Below are positions 25,342-49,799 of a DNA stretch of 64,000 nt, in pieces (within the stretch, counting starts at the first letter, position 1; each line of letters starts with the position of its first letter). The stretch comes from Nocardia sp. CC227C (GTDB lineage Bacteria > Actinomycetota > Actinomycetes > Mycobacteriales > Mycobacteriaceae), in NCBI RefSeq assembly GCF_030767025.1, contig NZ_JASITE010000009.1:186001-250000 (forward strand), in the 5' to 3' direction. A model generated the notes under the pieces. The model searched no databases and was not told the origin of the DNA. It saw only the letters and a program-made list of their open reading frames with translations. The translations under genes were made by a program, and so were the position numbers.

Positions 25342-27470
25342 GGGTTCTCCTCATCGGTGGGCCACCAGGCCGCGCCGACGACGGGGTGTGCGGCGCCGTC
25401 GCCGACCGCCACGGTCACCGGGCCGTCACTGTGCACGCCGACGCCGGTGTGGGTGATGTCGAGCCGAATGCGGCGGCCCAGGCAGTGGAAGGCCAGCCGC
25501 AGTCGCGGCCAGCGATCCGGCAGCACCGGCCGCACCCGCAGGACGCCGTCGCGCACCCGGATTCCGGCGAAGCCGGTGAGCATGGCCTGCCAGACGCCGG
25601 CCACCGTGGCCATGTGCAGCCCGGCCGCGGTGCTGCCGGTGCGATCGTCGAGATCGAGCCGCAGGGCCGCGCGCAGCATCTCCAGCGCGGCGTCGGCGCG
25701 CCCGGCGCGCGCCAGCAGCGCGGCCATGGTGGCGGGTGACAGGGAGGAGCCGTGCGCGGTGCGCGGACCGTAGAAATCGAGGTTGACCGGCAGTGAACCG
25801 GGTGTGGTCTCCTCGGGCACCAGATGGTGCAGCATCAGCACATCGGGCTGTTTGATCAGTTGCGAGCCGGTCACCCGGCGCTGGCCGAGCAATACGTCCA
25901 CCGCCGTCGGCGGCCGAGCGCCGATATCGGCCATGGTGAGCGGTTCCAGCTCGAAGTATCCGGCGAACTGCTCGTAGCGGCCGTCCGGGTGCCCCTGGTC
26001 CACAATGCGCTCGGCCAGCTCCCGCCAGCGCGCGAATTCCGCCGCCTCCTCGGCGTTGCGGGGATGCAGGCGGGCGGCGCGGAGCAGATTCCAGCGGGCC
26101 ATGACATTGGTGAAGGCATTGTCGTCCACCGTCTCGTGGTACTCGTCCGGGCCGATCACGCGGTCGATGTGGCCGCGACCGTCCGCGTCCATCCGTACCC
26201 GCGCGGCCCAGTAGGCGGCGGTCTCGGTGAGCAGCTCGCGCGCGGTGGTGTGCGCGAACTCGGGACGCCCGCACCATTCGGCGAAATGGTCCACCGCCCA
26301 TGCCACATCGGCGGTGATGTGCTCCTCCAGGTCGCCGGTGAGAATGGGAACCTCGGTGCCGCCGAGGAATCCGCTGCGCGGGGTGACGTCGAAGCCGTCG
26401 GCGGCGGATTCCCAGGGGAAGCGCGCCCCCGCGCGGCCGTCGGCGCGGGCGCGGGCACGCGCGCCCGGCAGCCGCCGCAGCCGGTAGGCGATCATGGCCT
26501 CCGCGGCGGCGGGATCGATACTCGCCATGGCGGGCAGCACGAACGCGTCCGCGTCCCAGAACACGTGGCCGCGATAGCCGGAGCCGGAGATGCCGCGCGC
26601 GCCGACCGCGGATTCGCCGTGTGCGCCCGCGTTGTTCCAGAGCTGGAAGAGCGCGAACCGCACCCCCAGCTCGACCTCCGGATCGTCGGGCACGTCGATG
26701 CCGACGGCGGACCAGCGCCGCGCCCATACGCGGCGGTGGGCCGCGAGCAGGTCGTCCACCCCCGCCTCCCAGGCGTGGCGCAGCTCGCGCAGTGCCCGGC
26801 TCGCTCCGCCGTCGGCGGCGGTGGCGCAGGCGGTGATGCGATCCAGGCGTGCGGTGCCGCCGTGCGCTGCCAGCCGCTGGGAGGCCGCCGCGGCGATCTC
26901 GCCGCCGGTCTCATCGGATTCGACTCGCAAACAACGCGTTTCGGCACCCGGATGCGGGGAGACCGCAGCCAGTTCGGTGTGCCGTACCCCGAATTCGGGC
27001 GGCGGTGGATGCAGCGGTGGGCCGGGATCCAGCCGTCCGGCGTCCGCCTCGGCGCGCAGCACGAGCAGGCCGGGCCGGTCGGCACAGGCGAAACGGAGGC
27101 TGCGAAAGTCTTGCCCCCCTTCGGTTTCGATATGGTGCACGACTCCGGAATACAGATCGAGATATCGCCGACCGCCCGCTATCGGAGGCTCGATGCCGAC
27201 GACGGTCCAGCGCGGCCCCTCCAGCAGATGTTGTTCCGGACCGGTTCCCGCGTACACCCCCTGGGCGAGCACGCCGGGTGCCGCGTCGACGTCGGCGTCT
27301 TCCGGGGCCCCGCGCGCGGCGATCCCCCGTTCCGCGACGGTGAAGACCGCCGCATCGGCGACCTCCGGGCGGCTCGCCCGCTGCGGTACCGTCCATCGCC
27401 GCGGATCGTGCGCGCGCTCGACGGCATCGTCGTCGGGTGTCGCGTCCGGAGCTATATCGAACAACCCCAT
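25338..27470 (-). CDS. GH65 glycoside phosphorylase/hydrolase (trehalose/kojibiose/maltose phosphorylase family)
   Basis: Enzyme of 710 residues that would split an alpha-glucoside such as trehalose, kojibiose or maltose, usually with phosphate. GH65 marks are HVFWDADAFVLPAM in the (alpha/alpha)6 barrel, IGPDEYHETVDDNAFTNVMA with the catalytic Glu near residue 440, QLIKQPDVLML, and YGPRTAHGSSLSPA. An N-terminal beta-sandwich (about 1-230) and a small C-terminal beta domain complete the fold. The ATG follows GGGAG by ten bases. It is coupled by ATGA overlap to a universal stress protein. The exact disaccharide cannot be read by eye. Confidence 0.87.
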   Translation of the reverse strand: MGLFDIAPDATPDDDAVERAHDPRRWTVPQRASRPEVADAAVFTVAERGIAARGAPEDADVDAAPGVLAQGVYAGTGPEQHLLEGPRWTVVGIEPPIAGGRRYLDLYSGVVHHIETEGGQDFRSLRFACADRPGLLVLRAEADAGRLDPGPPLHPPPPEFGVRHTELAAVSPHPGAETRCLRVESDETGGEIAAAASQRLAAHGGTARLDRITACATAADGGASRALRELRHAWEAGVDDLLAAHRRVWARRWSAVGIDVPDDPEVELGVRFALFQLWNNAGAHGESAVGARGISGSGYRGHVFWDADAFVLPAMASIDPAAAEAMIAYRLRRLPGARARARADGRAGARFPWESAADGFDVTPRSGFLGGTEVPILTGDLEEHITADVAWAVDHFAEWCGRPEFAHTTARELLTETAAYWAARVRMDADGRGHIDRVIGPDEYHETVDDNAFTNVMARWNLLRAARLHPRNAEEAAEFARWRELAERIVDQGHPDGRYEQFAGYFELEPLTMADIGARPPTAVDVLLGQRRVTGSQLIKQPDVLMLHHLVPEETTPGSLPVNLDFYGPRTAHGSSLSPATMAALLARAGRADAALEMLRAALRLDLDDRTGSTAAGLHMATVAGVWQAMLTGFAGIRVRDGVLRVRPVLPDRWPRLRLAFHCLGRRIRLDITHTGVGVHSDGPVTVAVGDGAAHPVVGAAWWPTDEENP

Positions 27471-27554
27471 TGTCGTTCATCTCCCTCGTCTTTCCTGCCC
27501 TGAGCGGGCCATACCTCTACGATCCGCCACGCGCGAGCCCGGTGCCACCCCCGG

Positions 27555-28121
27555 TTACGACAGTGCGCGGTAGCTGCCGCGGGTGGCCAGGGGACGATAC
27601 GTGGGTCGATGCGTCCGCCGATCGATGAACGGCGTGGCATCGCAGAACCGCTGCGGCAGTGACGGGTTGGCGGAGCACTTCGCCGCGGCGGGCTTGCTGG
27701 GCGGTCGCTCCGCAATCCGGCGCGACGGCATGGTATACGGATCCCGAAGCGTGCTGAACTGAATTGCCAAGCAGCACAGCGCAATCAATGCCCCGACCAG
27801 CCATGCCATGGCACCGGAGTATCCGATCTGCTTGAACCACATCGCAATTCCGGCGGACAATACAGCGCCGACCGGGGCGGCAGCGCTCCACACCAGTCGG
27901 GCGGGGACGGCCCGCGCGGCGAGCACACAGCCCAGTCCCAGCCACCACGGGGGGCAGAGCGCGACCGCGCCCATGCCGTGCAGCGGTGCGGTGAACAGCT
28001 GGAGTGTGCCGGGATCCGAATGTCGCAACCAGCCGTCCACCACCGCGTTCGCGATCGAATAGGGTACGGCGACCGACAGCGCGGCGATCGCGATCCGACT
28101 GGTCCAGACCTTCGAATCCAT
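27555..28121 (-). CDS. four-helix membrane protein of unknown function
   Basis: Protein of 188 residues with about four hydrophobic segments (IAIAALSVAVPYSIANAVV, MGAVALCPPWWLGLGCVLAA, VWSAAAPVGAVLSAGIAMWF, MAWLVGALIALCCLAIQF) and a basic Pro-rich cytoplasmic-type tail. ATG 28121 has GAGGAG six bases upstream, so I rejected the frame extending to 28316, which would add an Arg/Pro-rich, non-hydrophobic leader. It lies 84 bp upstream of the GH65 gene on the same strand and may be the first gene of that operon. Family not recognised. Confidence 0.7.
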   Translation of the reverse strand: MDSKVWTSRIAIAALSVAVPYSIANAVVDGWLRHSDPGTLQLFTAPLHGMGAVALCPPWWLGLGCVLAARAVPARLVWSAAAPVGAVLSAGIAMWFKQIGYSGAMAWLVGALIALCCLAIQFSTLRDPYTMPSRRIAERPPSKPAAAKCSANPSLPQRFCDATPFIDRRTHRPTYRPLATRGSYRALS

Positions 28122-28350
28122 GGATGCTCCTCTGGCAGGGGGACGCGCCGGGACGAACGCCGACGTCCGCCCCGACCGGCTGGGCGGTCGCGGTACCGAC
28201 CGTCTCCTCAGCTCTATCGCCCCCGCCGCCGCGAATGTTGCCTCTCGGTTGCCAGGCGCCGATGTGTCGTCCGCCACCGGCCGTGGCGCACCCGCGCCAA
28301 CCGTCCTCTCCCCCATGGCCCGCGCCCCGCCCCGGGGTTAGTGTCGGAGC

Positions 28351-28611
28351 ATGGTGCGTACCGCTCCGGCCGCGGCGAGTCCCGACGAACCGGATCACGC
28401 CACGTCCGCCACCCGCCCCCATCTGGGCGTCGTCCCCGGCACCCCCGATCCGGGCGACCTGGACGCCGACCGTTTCACCCATCTGGTGTTCACCGCGGCG
28501 GACGCACGGCGTCTGCCCGCCTCCGCGCGCCACCGCGTCGCGGCCTACATCCATCTCCAGCTGGCCACCCTGGAGGAGTTCGGCGAAGTCGCCGACTCCG
28601 CCGGGCCATGA
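28351..28611 (+). CDS. hypothetical small protein
   Basis: Protein of 86 residues, not recognised. The N-terminal third is low complexity. The rest is orderly, with FTHLVFTAADARRLPASARH followed by RVAAYIHLQLATLEEFGEVA, probably two or three helices. GGAG lies immediately before ATG 28351, which is tighter than usual. It is divergent from the membrane protein at 27555-28121. No functional clue beyond its compact helical character. Confidence 0.5.
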   Translation: MVRTAPAAASPDEPDHATSATRPHLGVVPGTPDPGDLDADRFTHLVFTAADARRLPASARHRVAAYIHLQLATLEEFGEVADSAGP

Positions 28612-28707
28612 CCCGAAACCACCACCGCGACCGGCGATTTCGCCCCGGATGGCACGGTCGCGGCAATTCGGTTGGTGCACGGCACCCGCGTTGTTAGGGT
28701 GTGCGAC

Positions 28708-28761
28708 GTGAATTCCCCGGAGGCGTCCAGACGATAGCCGACCGGCCCACGGGTCGGTCGG
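28708..28761 (+). promoter_or_regulatory. possible leader peptide and attenuator hairpin upstream of MFS exporter
   Basis: A nine-codon frame (GTG 28708 to TAG 28737, peptide MNSPEASRR) is followed directly by a GC-rich hairpin, 28738-28761, whose arms CCGACCG and CGGTCGG pair perfectly and continue inward. A further dyad (GTTGT-TCC-ACAAC) lies at about 28830-28842, before the ribosome site of the exporter. The layout matches translational attenuators of resistance genes; the ribosome site for the leader is weak. Confidence 0.35.
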
Positions 28762-28896
28762 CGTGGCGAACGCAGGTCCCCCCGGTCCGTGAGCGACCGG
28801 CGACCAGGGCTGCGTCGCGACGCCGGATGTGTTGTTCCACAACCATCTCGGGCGCCGTCCGCACGACCGCGCCCCACATACGGGGAGTCTTCTCTC

Positions 28897-30069
28897 ATGC
28901 CCTTCGTGGTGTACGTTCTCGCGGCCGCGGTCTTCGCGCAGGGAACGTCGGAATTCATGCTGTCGGGGCTGTTGTCCCGGATCGCGCCGGACATCGGGGT
29001 ATCGCTCGGCACCGCCGGGCTGCTCACCTCGTTGTTCGCCGCGGGAATGGTGCTCGGCGCGCCCGCCATGGCGATGGTGGCGAGCCGCCTTCCGGTCGGG
29101 ATCGCGGTCACCGCATTTCTCGGCCTGTTCGGCGCGGTCCACGTGATCGGCGCGGTGACAACGGATTTCGGGATACTGTTGGCGACTCGGGTGGTCGCCG
29201 CGATCGCGAATGCCGGATTCCTGGCGATCGTGCTGGCCGCGCTGCCGCGCTGGGTCGGTCCGGCGCTGGTGGGTCGCGCCACCGCGGTCGTGGTGGCGGG
29301 GGTGACGGTGGCCTGCATTGTCGGGGTACCCGCGGGGACGGTGCTCGGACAGCTGTGGGGATGGCGGTGCGCCTTCTGGGCCGTCGCCGCCGTCAGCGCA
29401 CTGCTGCTGGTGCCGGTGTGGGCGCTCGTCCCGCGCGGCGGCGACCGGTCGGCCGCACCGGGTCCGGCGCTGCGACGCGAATGGGCGGTGCTCGCCGACC
29501 ACCGGGTGATCCGCGCCGTGGCGATCGCGATCCTGGTCAATGCCGCGACCTTCGCCGCCTTCACCTATCTCGGCACCATCGCCGCCGATCTCGGTGCGGG
29601 CCCGCGCTGGGTGCCGGTGGTGCTGGCGCTCTTCGGTATCGGCTCCTTCGCCGGGGTGACGCTCGCGGGGCGGTACGGCGACCGGTACCGCGACCGGATC
29701 GTCACCGGCGGCACCGGCGCGCTCATCGCCGTCTGGGCGCTCACCGCCCTGACCGCGCATACGCTCGCCGGGCTGGCGGTCATGGCGACGGTGGCGGGCG
29801 CGCTCGCCTTCGGCGTCGGATCGACGCTCATCGCCACGATCGTGGGGACGGCCGCACCGGCCGCGCCCCGGATCGCGGGCGCGGTGGCGACCACCGCCTT
29901 CAATATCGGCGCGGTGCTCGGTCCGGTGGCCGCCGGAATGCTGGTGGATGCCACGGGGCGGCCGGCGGCGGCGCTGTGGTGCGGCGCGCTGCTCGTCACC
30001 GTCGCCACGGCCGCGCTCGCCCTGGGCCGTCGCGTCGCCGTCCCGGAGGTGCCCACCGCGGCCCGCTGA
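28897..30069 (+). CDS. MFS drug exporter, Cmx/CmrA chloramphenicol-efflux type
   Basis: Twelve-helix DHA1 major facilitator of 390 residues. The N terminus (FVVYVLAAAVFAQGTSEFML then SGLLSRIAPDIGVSLG) and the loop after helix 5 (VAGVTVACIVGVPAGTVLG, motif C of proton antiporters) match the Cmx/CmrA family of chloramphenicol exporters. ATG 28897 is preceded by GGGGAG at nine bases. Upstream lies a possible leader peptide with hairpin, and a TetR-family gene converges from downstream. The family assignment is good; actual drug range is unknown. Confidence 0.85.
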   Translation: MPFVVYVLAAAVFAQGTSEFMLSGLLSRIAPDIGVSLGTAGLLTSLFAAGMVLGAPAMAMVASRLPVGIAVTAFLGLFGAVHVIGAVTTDFGILLATRVVAAIANAGFLAIVLAALPRWVGPALVGRATAVVVAGVTVACIVGVPAGTVLGQLWGWRCAFWAVAAVSALLLVPVWALVPRGGDRSAAPGPALRREWAVLADHRVIRAVAIAILVNAATFAAFTYLGTIAADLGAGPRWVPVVLALFGIGSFAGVTLAGRYGDRYRDRIVTGGTGALIAVWALTALTAHTLAGLAVMATVAGALAFGVGSTLIATIVGTAAPAAPRIAGAVATTAFNIGAVLGPVAAGMLVDATGRPAAALWCGALLVTVATAALALGRRVAVPEVPTAAR

Positions 30070-30080
30070 GGCGGTCTGCG

Positions 30081-30674
30081 TCAGCTCCTCGGCGCGGCAA
30101 GGTCTCTCAGGTAGGCGCGCACGGCGGCCTCGATGCGCGCGGCATCGGTGGGGGTGACCAGTTCGTGCAGGGCGATGCCGTCGATGTACGCGTGCAGGCG
30201 CGCGGCCTCGGTCTCGGGGTCGCGCGTGGCGTGCAGGTGTCCGGTCGCGGCGAGGTCGGCACACAGCTGGCCGCAGAGGTCGGCGATGGCGCGCTGGGAC
30301 CGCTCGGCGAGTTCGGCGAGGCGCGGATGGGCCGGTGATTCGGCGATGAGCGCGACATTGACGCGCATCTCGGTGCGGCGCCGGTCGTCGGCGGGCAGCA
30401 GTTCGAGCAGCATCGCCGTGACCATGTCCAGGGGGTCGGCGATTCCCGCGTGGTCGCGCACCCGCCGCTCCACGGTGGTGTGGACCAGTTGCATGGAGTA
30501 GGCGAGCAGATCGGCCTTGGTGGGGAAGCTGTGCCGCAGTGATCCGAGCACGATGCCCGCCTCCGCGGCAACGGTGCGCAGGGAGACGGCGCTGACGCCG
30601 CTGTCGACGATGAGTCGCCAGACGGCGGCGGCGACCTCGGCTCTGCGCTGGTCCTGGTCGATGGTCTTCGGCAC
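30081..30674 (-). CDS. TetR-family repressor
   Basis: Regulator of 197 residues. The helix-turn-helix region reads SAVSLRTVAAEAGIVLGSLR then HSFPTKADLLAYSMQLV, with a conserved helical ligand-binding core (TEAARLHAYIDGIALHELV) of the BetI/TetR_C_6 kind. It is divergent from a membrane-protein gene, and the 76-bp gap contains a perfect 21-bp inverted repeat made of two sub-palindromic sites. It therefore most likely represses itself and the membrane protein. It is also convergent with the MFS exporter, 11 bp away, but no comparable site lies in front of that gene. Confidence 0.9.
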   Translation of the reverse strand: MPKTIDQDQRRAEVAAAVWRLIVDSGVSAVSLRTVAAEAGIVLGSLRHSFPTKADLLAYSMQLVHTTVERRVRDHAGIADPLDMVTAMLLELLPADDRRRTEMRVNVALIAESPAHPRLAELAERSQRAIADLCGQLCADLAATGHLHATRDPETEAARLHAYIDGIALHELVTPTDAARIEAAVRAYLRDLAAPRS

Positions 30675-30682
30675 GGCTTCGA

Positions 30683-30736
30683 TATTAGCTCAACTGTGCT
30701 AGATTGAAGGTCTGTTCTAGCACAGTTGAGCTAATA
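30683..30736. promoter_or_regulatory. perfect 21-bp inverted repeat, TetR operator
   Basis: The arm at 30683-30703 (core TTAGCTCAACTGTGCTAGA) is repeated as its exact reverse complement at 30716-30736 with a 12-bp spacer. Each arm is itself a partial palindrome, AGCnCAnnTGnGCT. The pair sits in the 76-bp gap between the divergent TetR and membrane-protein genes, so it should cover both promoters. Confidence 0.75.
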
Positions 30737-30750
30737 CGAGGGGTCGTGCG

Positions 30751-31341
30751 ATGTTCGAACTACTGGGGGAGCACCCCATCGCCGGGGTCATCCTGGCCTG
30801 CGAAGTGGGCCTGTGGGTGCTGCTCGGACTGGGCCTGGCGCTGCGCTACCTCGCGCGCCTGCGGCGGCTGAGCACCGCCGTGCTGCTCGGCATTCCACTG
30901 CTGGACGTGGTACTGGTGATCGCGACCGCCGTCGACCTGCACCGCGGCGCGGTCGCCGACGCCACCCACGGGCTGGCCGGCGTCTACCTCGGCTTCTCGG
31001 TCGCCTTCGGCCCGACCCTGGTGCGCTGGGCCGACGCCCGCTTCGCCCACCGCTTCGCGGGCGGCCCGCCGCCGGTGCGGGCGCCCAAATCCGGCCCGGG
31101 CCGCCGTCGCCACCTCTGGCAGGAGTGGCTGCGGGTGGTGAACGCCGCGACCATCAGCTCCGCGACCCTGGGGCTCCTCGTCCTGTTCATCGCCTCGCCG
31201 GAGCAGGATCAGACCCTCATGTGGTGGATCGGCCGCGTATGGGTGGTCGCCGGCCTGTGGTTCGTCTTCGGCCCCCTCTGGGAATCCGGGCGCGGCGGCG
31301 AGAAGACGACCGACAAGGACCGGATCGACATCGGAGCCTGA
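30751..31341 (+). CDS. membrane protein under TetR control
   Basis: Protein of 196 residues with about five hydrophobic segments (VILACEVGLWVLLGLGLAL, VLLGIPLLDVVLVIATAV, LAGVYLGFSVAFGPTLV, NAATISSATLGLLVLFIA, IGRVWVVAGLWFVFGPLW) and a basic loop (KSGPGRRRHLWQEWLR). It resembles small actinobacterial integral membrane proteins of unknown function that commonly sit beside TetR genes. It starts at ATG 30751, just after the 21-bp operator. The large NRPS gene begins about 250 bp downstream on the same strand, so read-through is possible but not shown. Confidence 0.75.
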   Translation: MFELLGEHPIAGVILACEVGLWVLLGLGLALRYLARLRRLSTAVLLGIPLLDVVLVIATAVDLHRGAVADATHGLAGVYLGFSVAFGPTLVRWADARFAHRFAGGPPPVRAPKSGPGRRRHLWQEWLRVVNAATISSATLGLLVLFIASPEQDQTLMWWIGRVWVVAGLWFVFGPLWESGRGGEKTTDKDRIDIGA

Positions 31342-31598
31342 ACGCGCGGGCGCTAGCTGTGAATAGCGGTCCGCTATCGAGTCGCGGAGATCAACCGGCA
31401 TCCGACGGGTGGCTACGGATCGGCAACCCACGACCGTCCCGGCCTGCGAAGAAAGCGGGCGACTGAGCACGGCCGGGCAACCTGTGGTCTGATATGTCCC
31501 CGAATGCCCCCAGAATCGATGTCTTCCCGGTCACTCACGGCCGGGTCCGTCGGTATCTACACACCACGGGCTCGACGCGAGAGGATTGCAGTACTCGA

Positions 31599-47921
<16,323 letters not shown>

Positions 47922-47925
47922 TCGA

Positions 47926-48225
47926 TCACCGCCAGGGCAAGCATCCGGCGGCGCGCAACCGCGCCACCAGCCCGGAGTCGACCGTCGCGCTGGAACCCCG
48001 CCCGGCGGCGAGCGCCAGTGCCAGGTCCGTACCGAGACCGGCGCCGATGGAGCAGCCGAGCAGGGTGATGTCGACGGAGATCGTCTCGTCGCCGCCCCCG
48101 GGCGCGGGTTCGTCGGCCCCCGCCGTACCGGTCACGGTCATGGTGGCCGCGGCGAGCGCCACGGCGATTACGCCGGCTTTGATCGATCGCACGGCAGGCA
48201 GAGTAGCCGATGTCACCACTCCCAT
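47926..48225 (-). CDS. small secreted two-cysteine protein
   Basis: Protein of 99 residues with a signal peptide (VRSIKAGVIAVALAAATM) cleaved near TAGADEP, leaving a mature chain of about 60 residues with two cysteines (ITLLGCSIGAG and LRAAGCLP) that could form one disulphide. ATG 48225 lies seven bases after TATAGT on the minus strand, the layout of a leaderless transcript. GTG at 48219 is an alternative. It shares an operator palindrome with the divergent leader peptide and MFS genes, so a linked role in metal or toxic-ion stress is a fair guess. Family not recognised. It ends five bases from the NRPS stop. Confidence 0.65.
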   Translation of the reverse strand: MGVVTSATLPAVRSIKAGVIAVALAAATMTVTGTAGADEPAPGGGDETISVDITLLGCSIGAGLGTDLALALAAGRGSSATVDSGLVARLRAAGCLPWR

Positions 48226-48232
48226 CGCTTGA

Positions 48233-48255
48233 ACTATACCCCTAGGGGGTATAGT
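48233..48255. promoter_or_regulatory. CsoR/DUF156-type palindromic operator with a -10 on each strand
   Basis: ACTATACCCC (48233-48242) and GGGGTATAGT (48246-48255) are perfect inverse complements around TAG. The TACCCC/GGGGTA core is like operators of the CsoR/RcnR/FrmR family. The outer TATAGT on each strand is also a -10 hexamer: on the minus strand ATG 48225 follows after seven bases, on the plus strand ATG 48261 after five. Repressor binding would shut both promoters at once. Confidence 0.65.
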
Positions 48256-48291
48256 TTCCGATGTCGAACGACCACCCGAGAGGAGATCGCC

Positions 48292-48378
48292 ATGTGCGAG
48301 TGCCGCTGTCCCCGCGCCCGCGAACCACCACCCGGCCCACCGCCAAGGAGGTACCCCCGATGCGTACCGCACCCATGA
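48292..48378 (+). CDS. Cys-rich, polyproline leader peptide (28 residues) overlapping the MFS start
   Basis: Short frame with a strong ribosome site (GAGGAG, six bases before ATG 48292). It encodes MCECRCPRAREPPPGPPPRR and ends YPRCVPHP. Three cysteines in the first six residues could bind a thiophilic metal, and the PPPGPPP run could stall ribosomes. Its stop (48376-48378) lies just beyond the MFS ATG at 48360, in another frame, so its translation could control exporter synthesis. No homologue is known to me; the call rests on position, ribosome site and composition. Confidence 0.45.
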   Translation: MCECRCPRAREPPPGPPPRRYPRCVPHP

Positions 48379-49751
48379 CCACCGCCCTGTTCGCCAATCA
48401 CGACTACGTCCGGCTCTTCGTCGCGCAGCTGTCCGCCCTCTTCGGCACCGGACTGACCACCGTCGCGCTGGGACTGCTCGCCTACGAGTTCGCCGGCGGT
48501 GACGCCGCCGCCGTGCTCGGCACCGCGCTCACCATCAAGATGCTCGTCTACGTGACGGTCGCGCCGATCGTCGCCGCCCATGCCGACCGGTTCCCGCGCC
48601 GCGCGTTCCTGGTGTCGCTCAACGGCGTTCGCGCCGCGGTGGTGCTGGCGCTGCCGTTCATCGATCAGATCTGGCAGATCTACGTGCTGATCGCGGTGCT
48701 CCACACCGCTTCGGCCGCTTTCACTCCCACTTATCAGGCGATCATTCCCGATATCCTGCCCGACGAGCGCGAGTACACCCGCGCGCTGTCGGCGGCACAG
48801 CTGGCCGCCACCATGGAGACGCTGCTGAGCCCCATGCTCGCCGCCGCGGCGCTGGCCGTGATCAGCTATCACTGGCTGTTCGTCGGGACCGCCATCGGTT
48901 TCGCCGCCTCGGCCGCCCTGGTGCTCGGCACCCGCATTCCGAACGCCACCGGCACCGCGCGGGGCGGCTTCGGCGACCGCATCGCGGCGGGGATGCGCGT
49001 CTTCGCCGCGACGCCCCGGCTGCGCGGCCTGCTCGGCCTGAACCTGGTGGTCGCCGCCGCCGGATCGATGATCATGGTCAATACCGTCAACTATGTGCGA
49101 GACACCCTGGGCGGCACCCAGTCCGGCGTGGCGCTGCTGCTGGCCGCGAACGGTTTCGGCACCATGCTCGTCGCGCTGGCACTGCCGCGGGCGCTCGACC
49201 GCCTCGGCGCGCGGCCGGTCATGTTGACCGGCGCCACCACCCTGGCCACCGCTCTCGCCGCGGCCATCGCGCTCTCGCCGGCGAACACGGGCGACTGGCG
49301 CTGGACGGCGGCCGCCGCGATCTGGGCCGTCACCGGCGCGGGCACCGCCGCCATTCTCACGCCCACCGGTCAGGTCCTGCGGCGCTCCTCGCGACCGGCC
49401 GACCGCCCCACTCTGTTCGCCGCCCAGTTCTCGCTCTCACATCTGGCCTGGCTGATCACGTACCCCATCGCCGGATGGCTCACCACCGCCGCCGGTTTCA
49501 CCATCACCTGGACCGTCCTCGGCGTCCTCGCGCTCGCGGGTATCGCGGCGGCCGCGCGGATGTGGCCGCGCCACGACCCGGAGGTGATCGCCCACCTGCA
49601 CGAGGTCGGCAGCATCGACCCGGCGCGCCTCACCGACGCGGTGCGCGTGAGCGATCGGTACTACCGGCACACCCACCCCTACGTCATCGACGCCGACCAT
49701 CCCCGCTGGCCGACGGCGGACCGCACGCCGCGACCGGCACTGGCGGCCTGA
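48360..49751 (+). CDS. MFS transporter with histidine-rich C-terminal tail, probable metal or toxic-ion exporter
   Basis: Major facilitator of 463 residues. The N-terminal half carries the motif A-like loop ADRFPRRAFLVSLNG. The cytoplasmic C-terminal tail is His-rich: RHDPEVIAHLHE and YYRHTHPYVIDADHPRWP, a tail type I associate with actinobacterial MFS genes sited beside CsoR-family metal regulators. ATG 48360 has AAGGAGG eight bases upstream. An in-frame ATG at 48261, five bases after a -10 hexamer, could give a leaderless form 33 residues longer. The CsoR-type operator and Cys-rich leader upstream support metal-responsive control; the ion is unknown. Confidence 0.82.
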   Translation: MRTAPMTTALFANHDYVRLFVAQLSALFGTGLTTVALGLLAYEFAGGDAAAVLGTALTIKMLVYVTVAPIVAAHADRFPRRAFLVSLNGVRAAVVLALPFIDQIWQIYVLIAVLHTASAAFTPTYQAIIPDILPDEREYTRALSAAQLAATMETLLSPMLAAAALAVISYHWLFVGTAIGFAASAALVLGTRIPNATGTARGGFGDRIAAGMRVFAATPRLRGLLGLNLVVAAAGSMIMVNTVNYVRDTLGGTQSGVALLLAANGFGTMLVALALPRALDRLGARPVMLTGATTLATALAAAIALSPANTGDWRWTAAAAIWAVTGAGTAAILTPTGQVLRRSSRPADRPTLFAAQFSLSHLAWLITYPIAGWLTTAAGFTITWTVLGVLALAGIAAAARMWPRHDPEVIAHLHEVGSIDPARLTDAVRVSDRYYRHTHPYVIDADHPRWPTADRTPRPALAA

Positions 49752-49765
49752 CCGCGTCGAACACC

Positions 49766-49794
49766 GCGGGCGCTCGGGATGTCCGGGCGCCCGC
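49766..49794. terminator. strong hairpin between convergent genes
   Basis: GCGGGCGC (49766-49773) pairs with GCGCCCGC (49787-49794), and the inner CGG/CCG extends the stem around a GATGT loop. It lies 15 bp after the MFS stop and just before the end of the converging small gene at 49800, so it can terminate both. Confidence 0.65.
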
Positions 49795-49799
49795 CCACT

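Noticed and set aside
27471..27554. DosR-type box ahead of the GH65/universal stress operon
   Set aside because: I looked for the GGGACT...AGTCCC dyad expected for dormancy control and did not find it in this gap.
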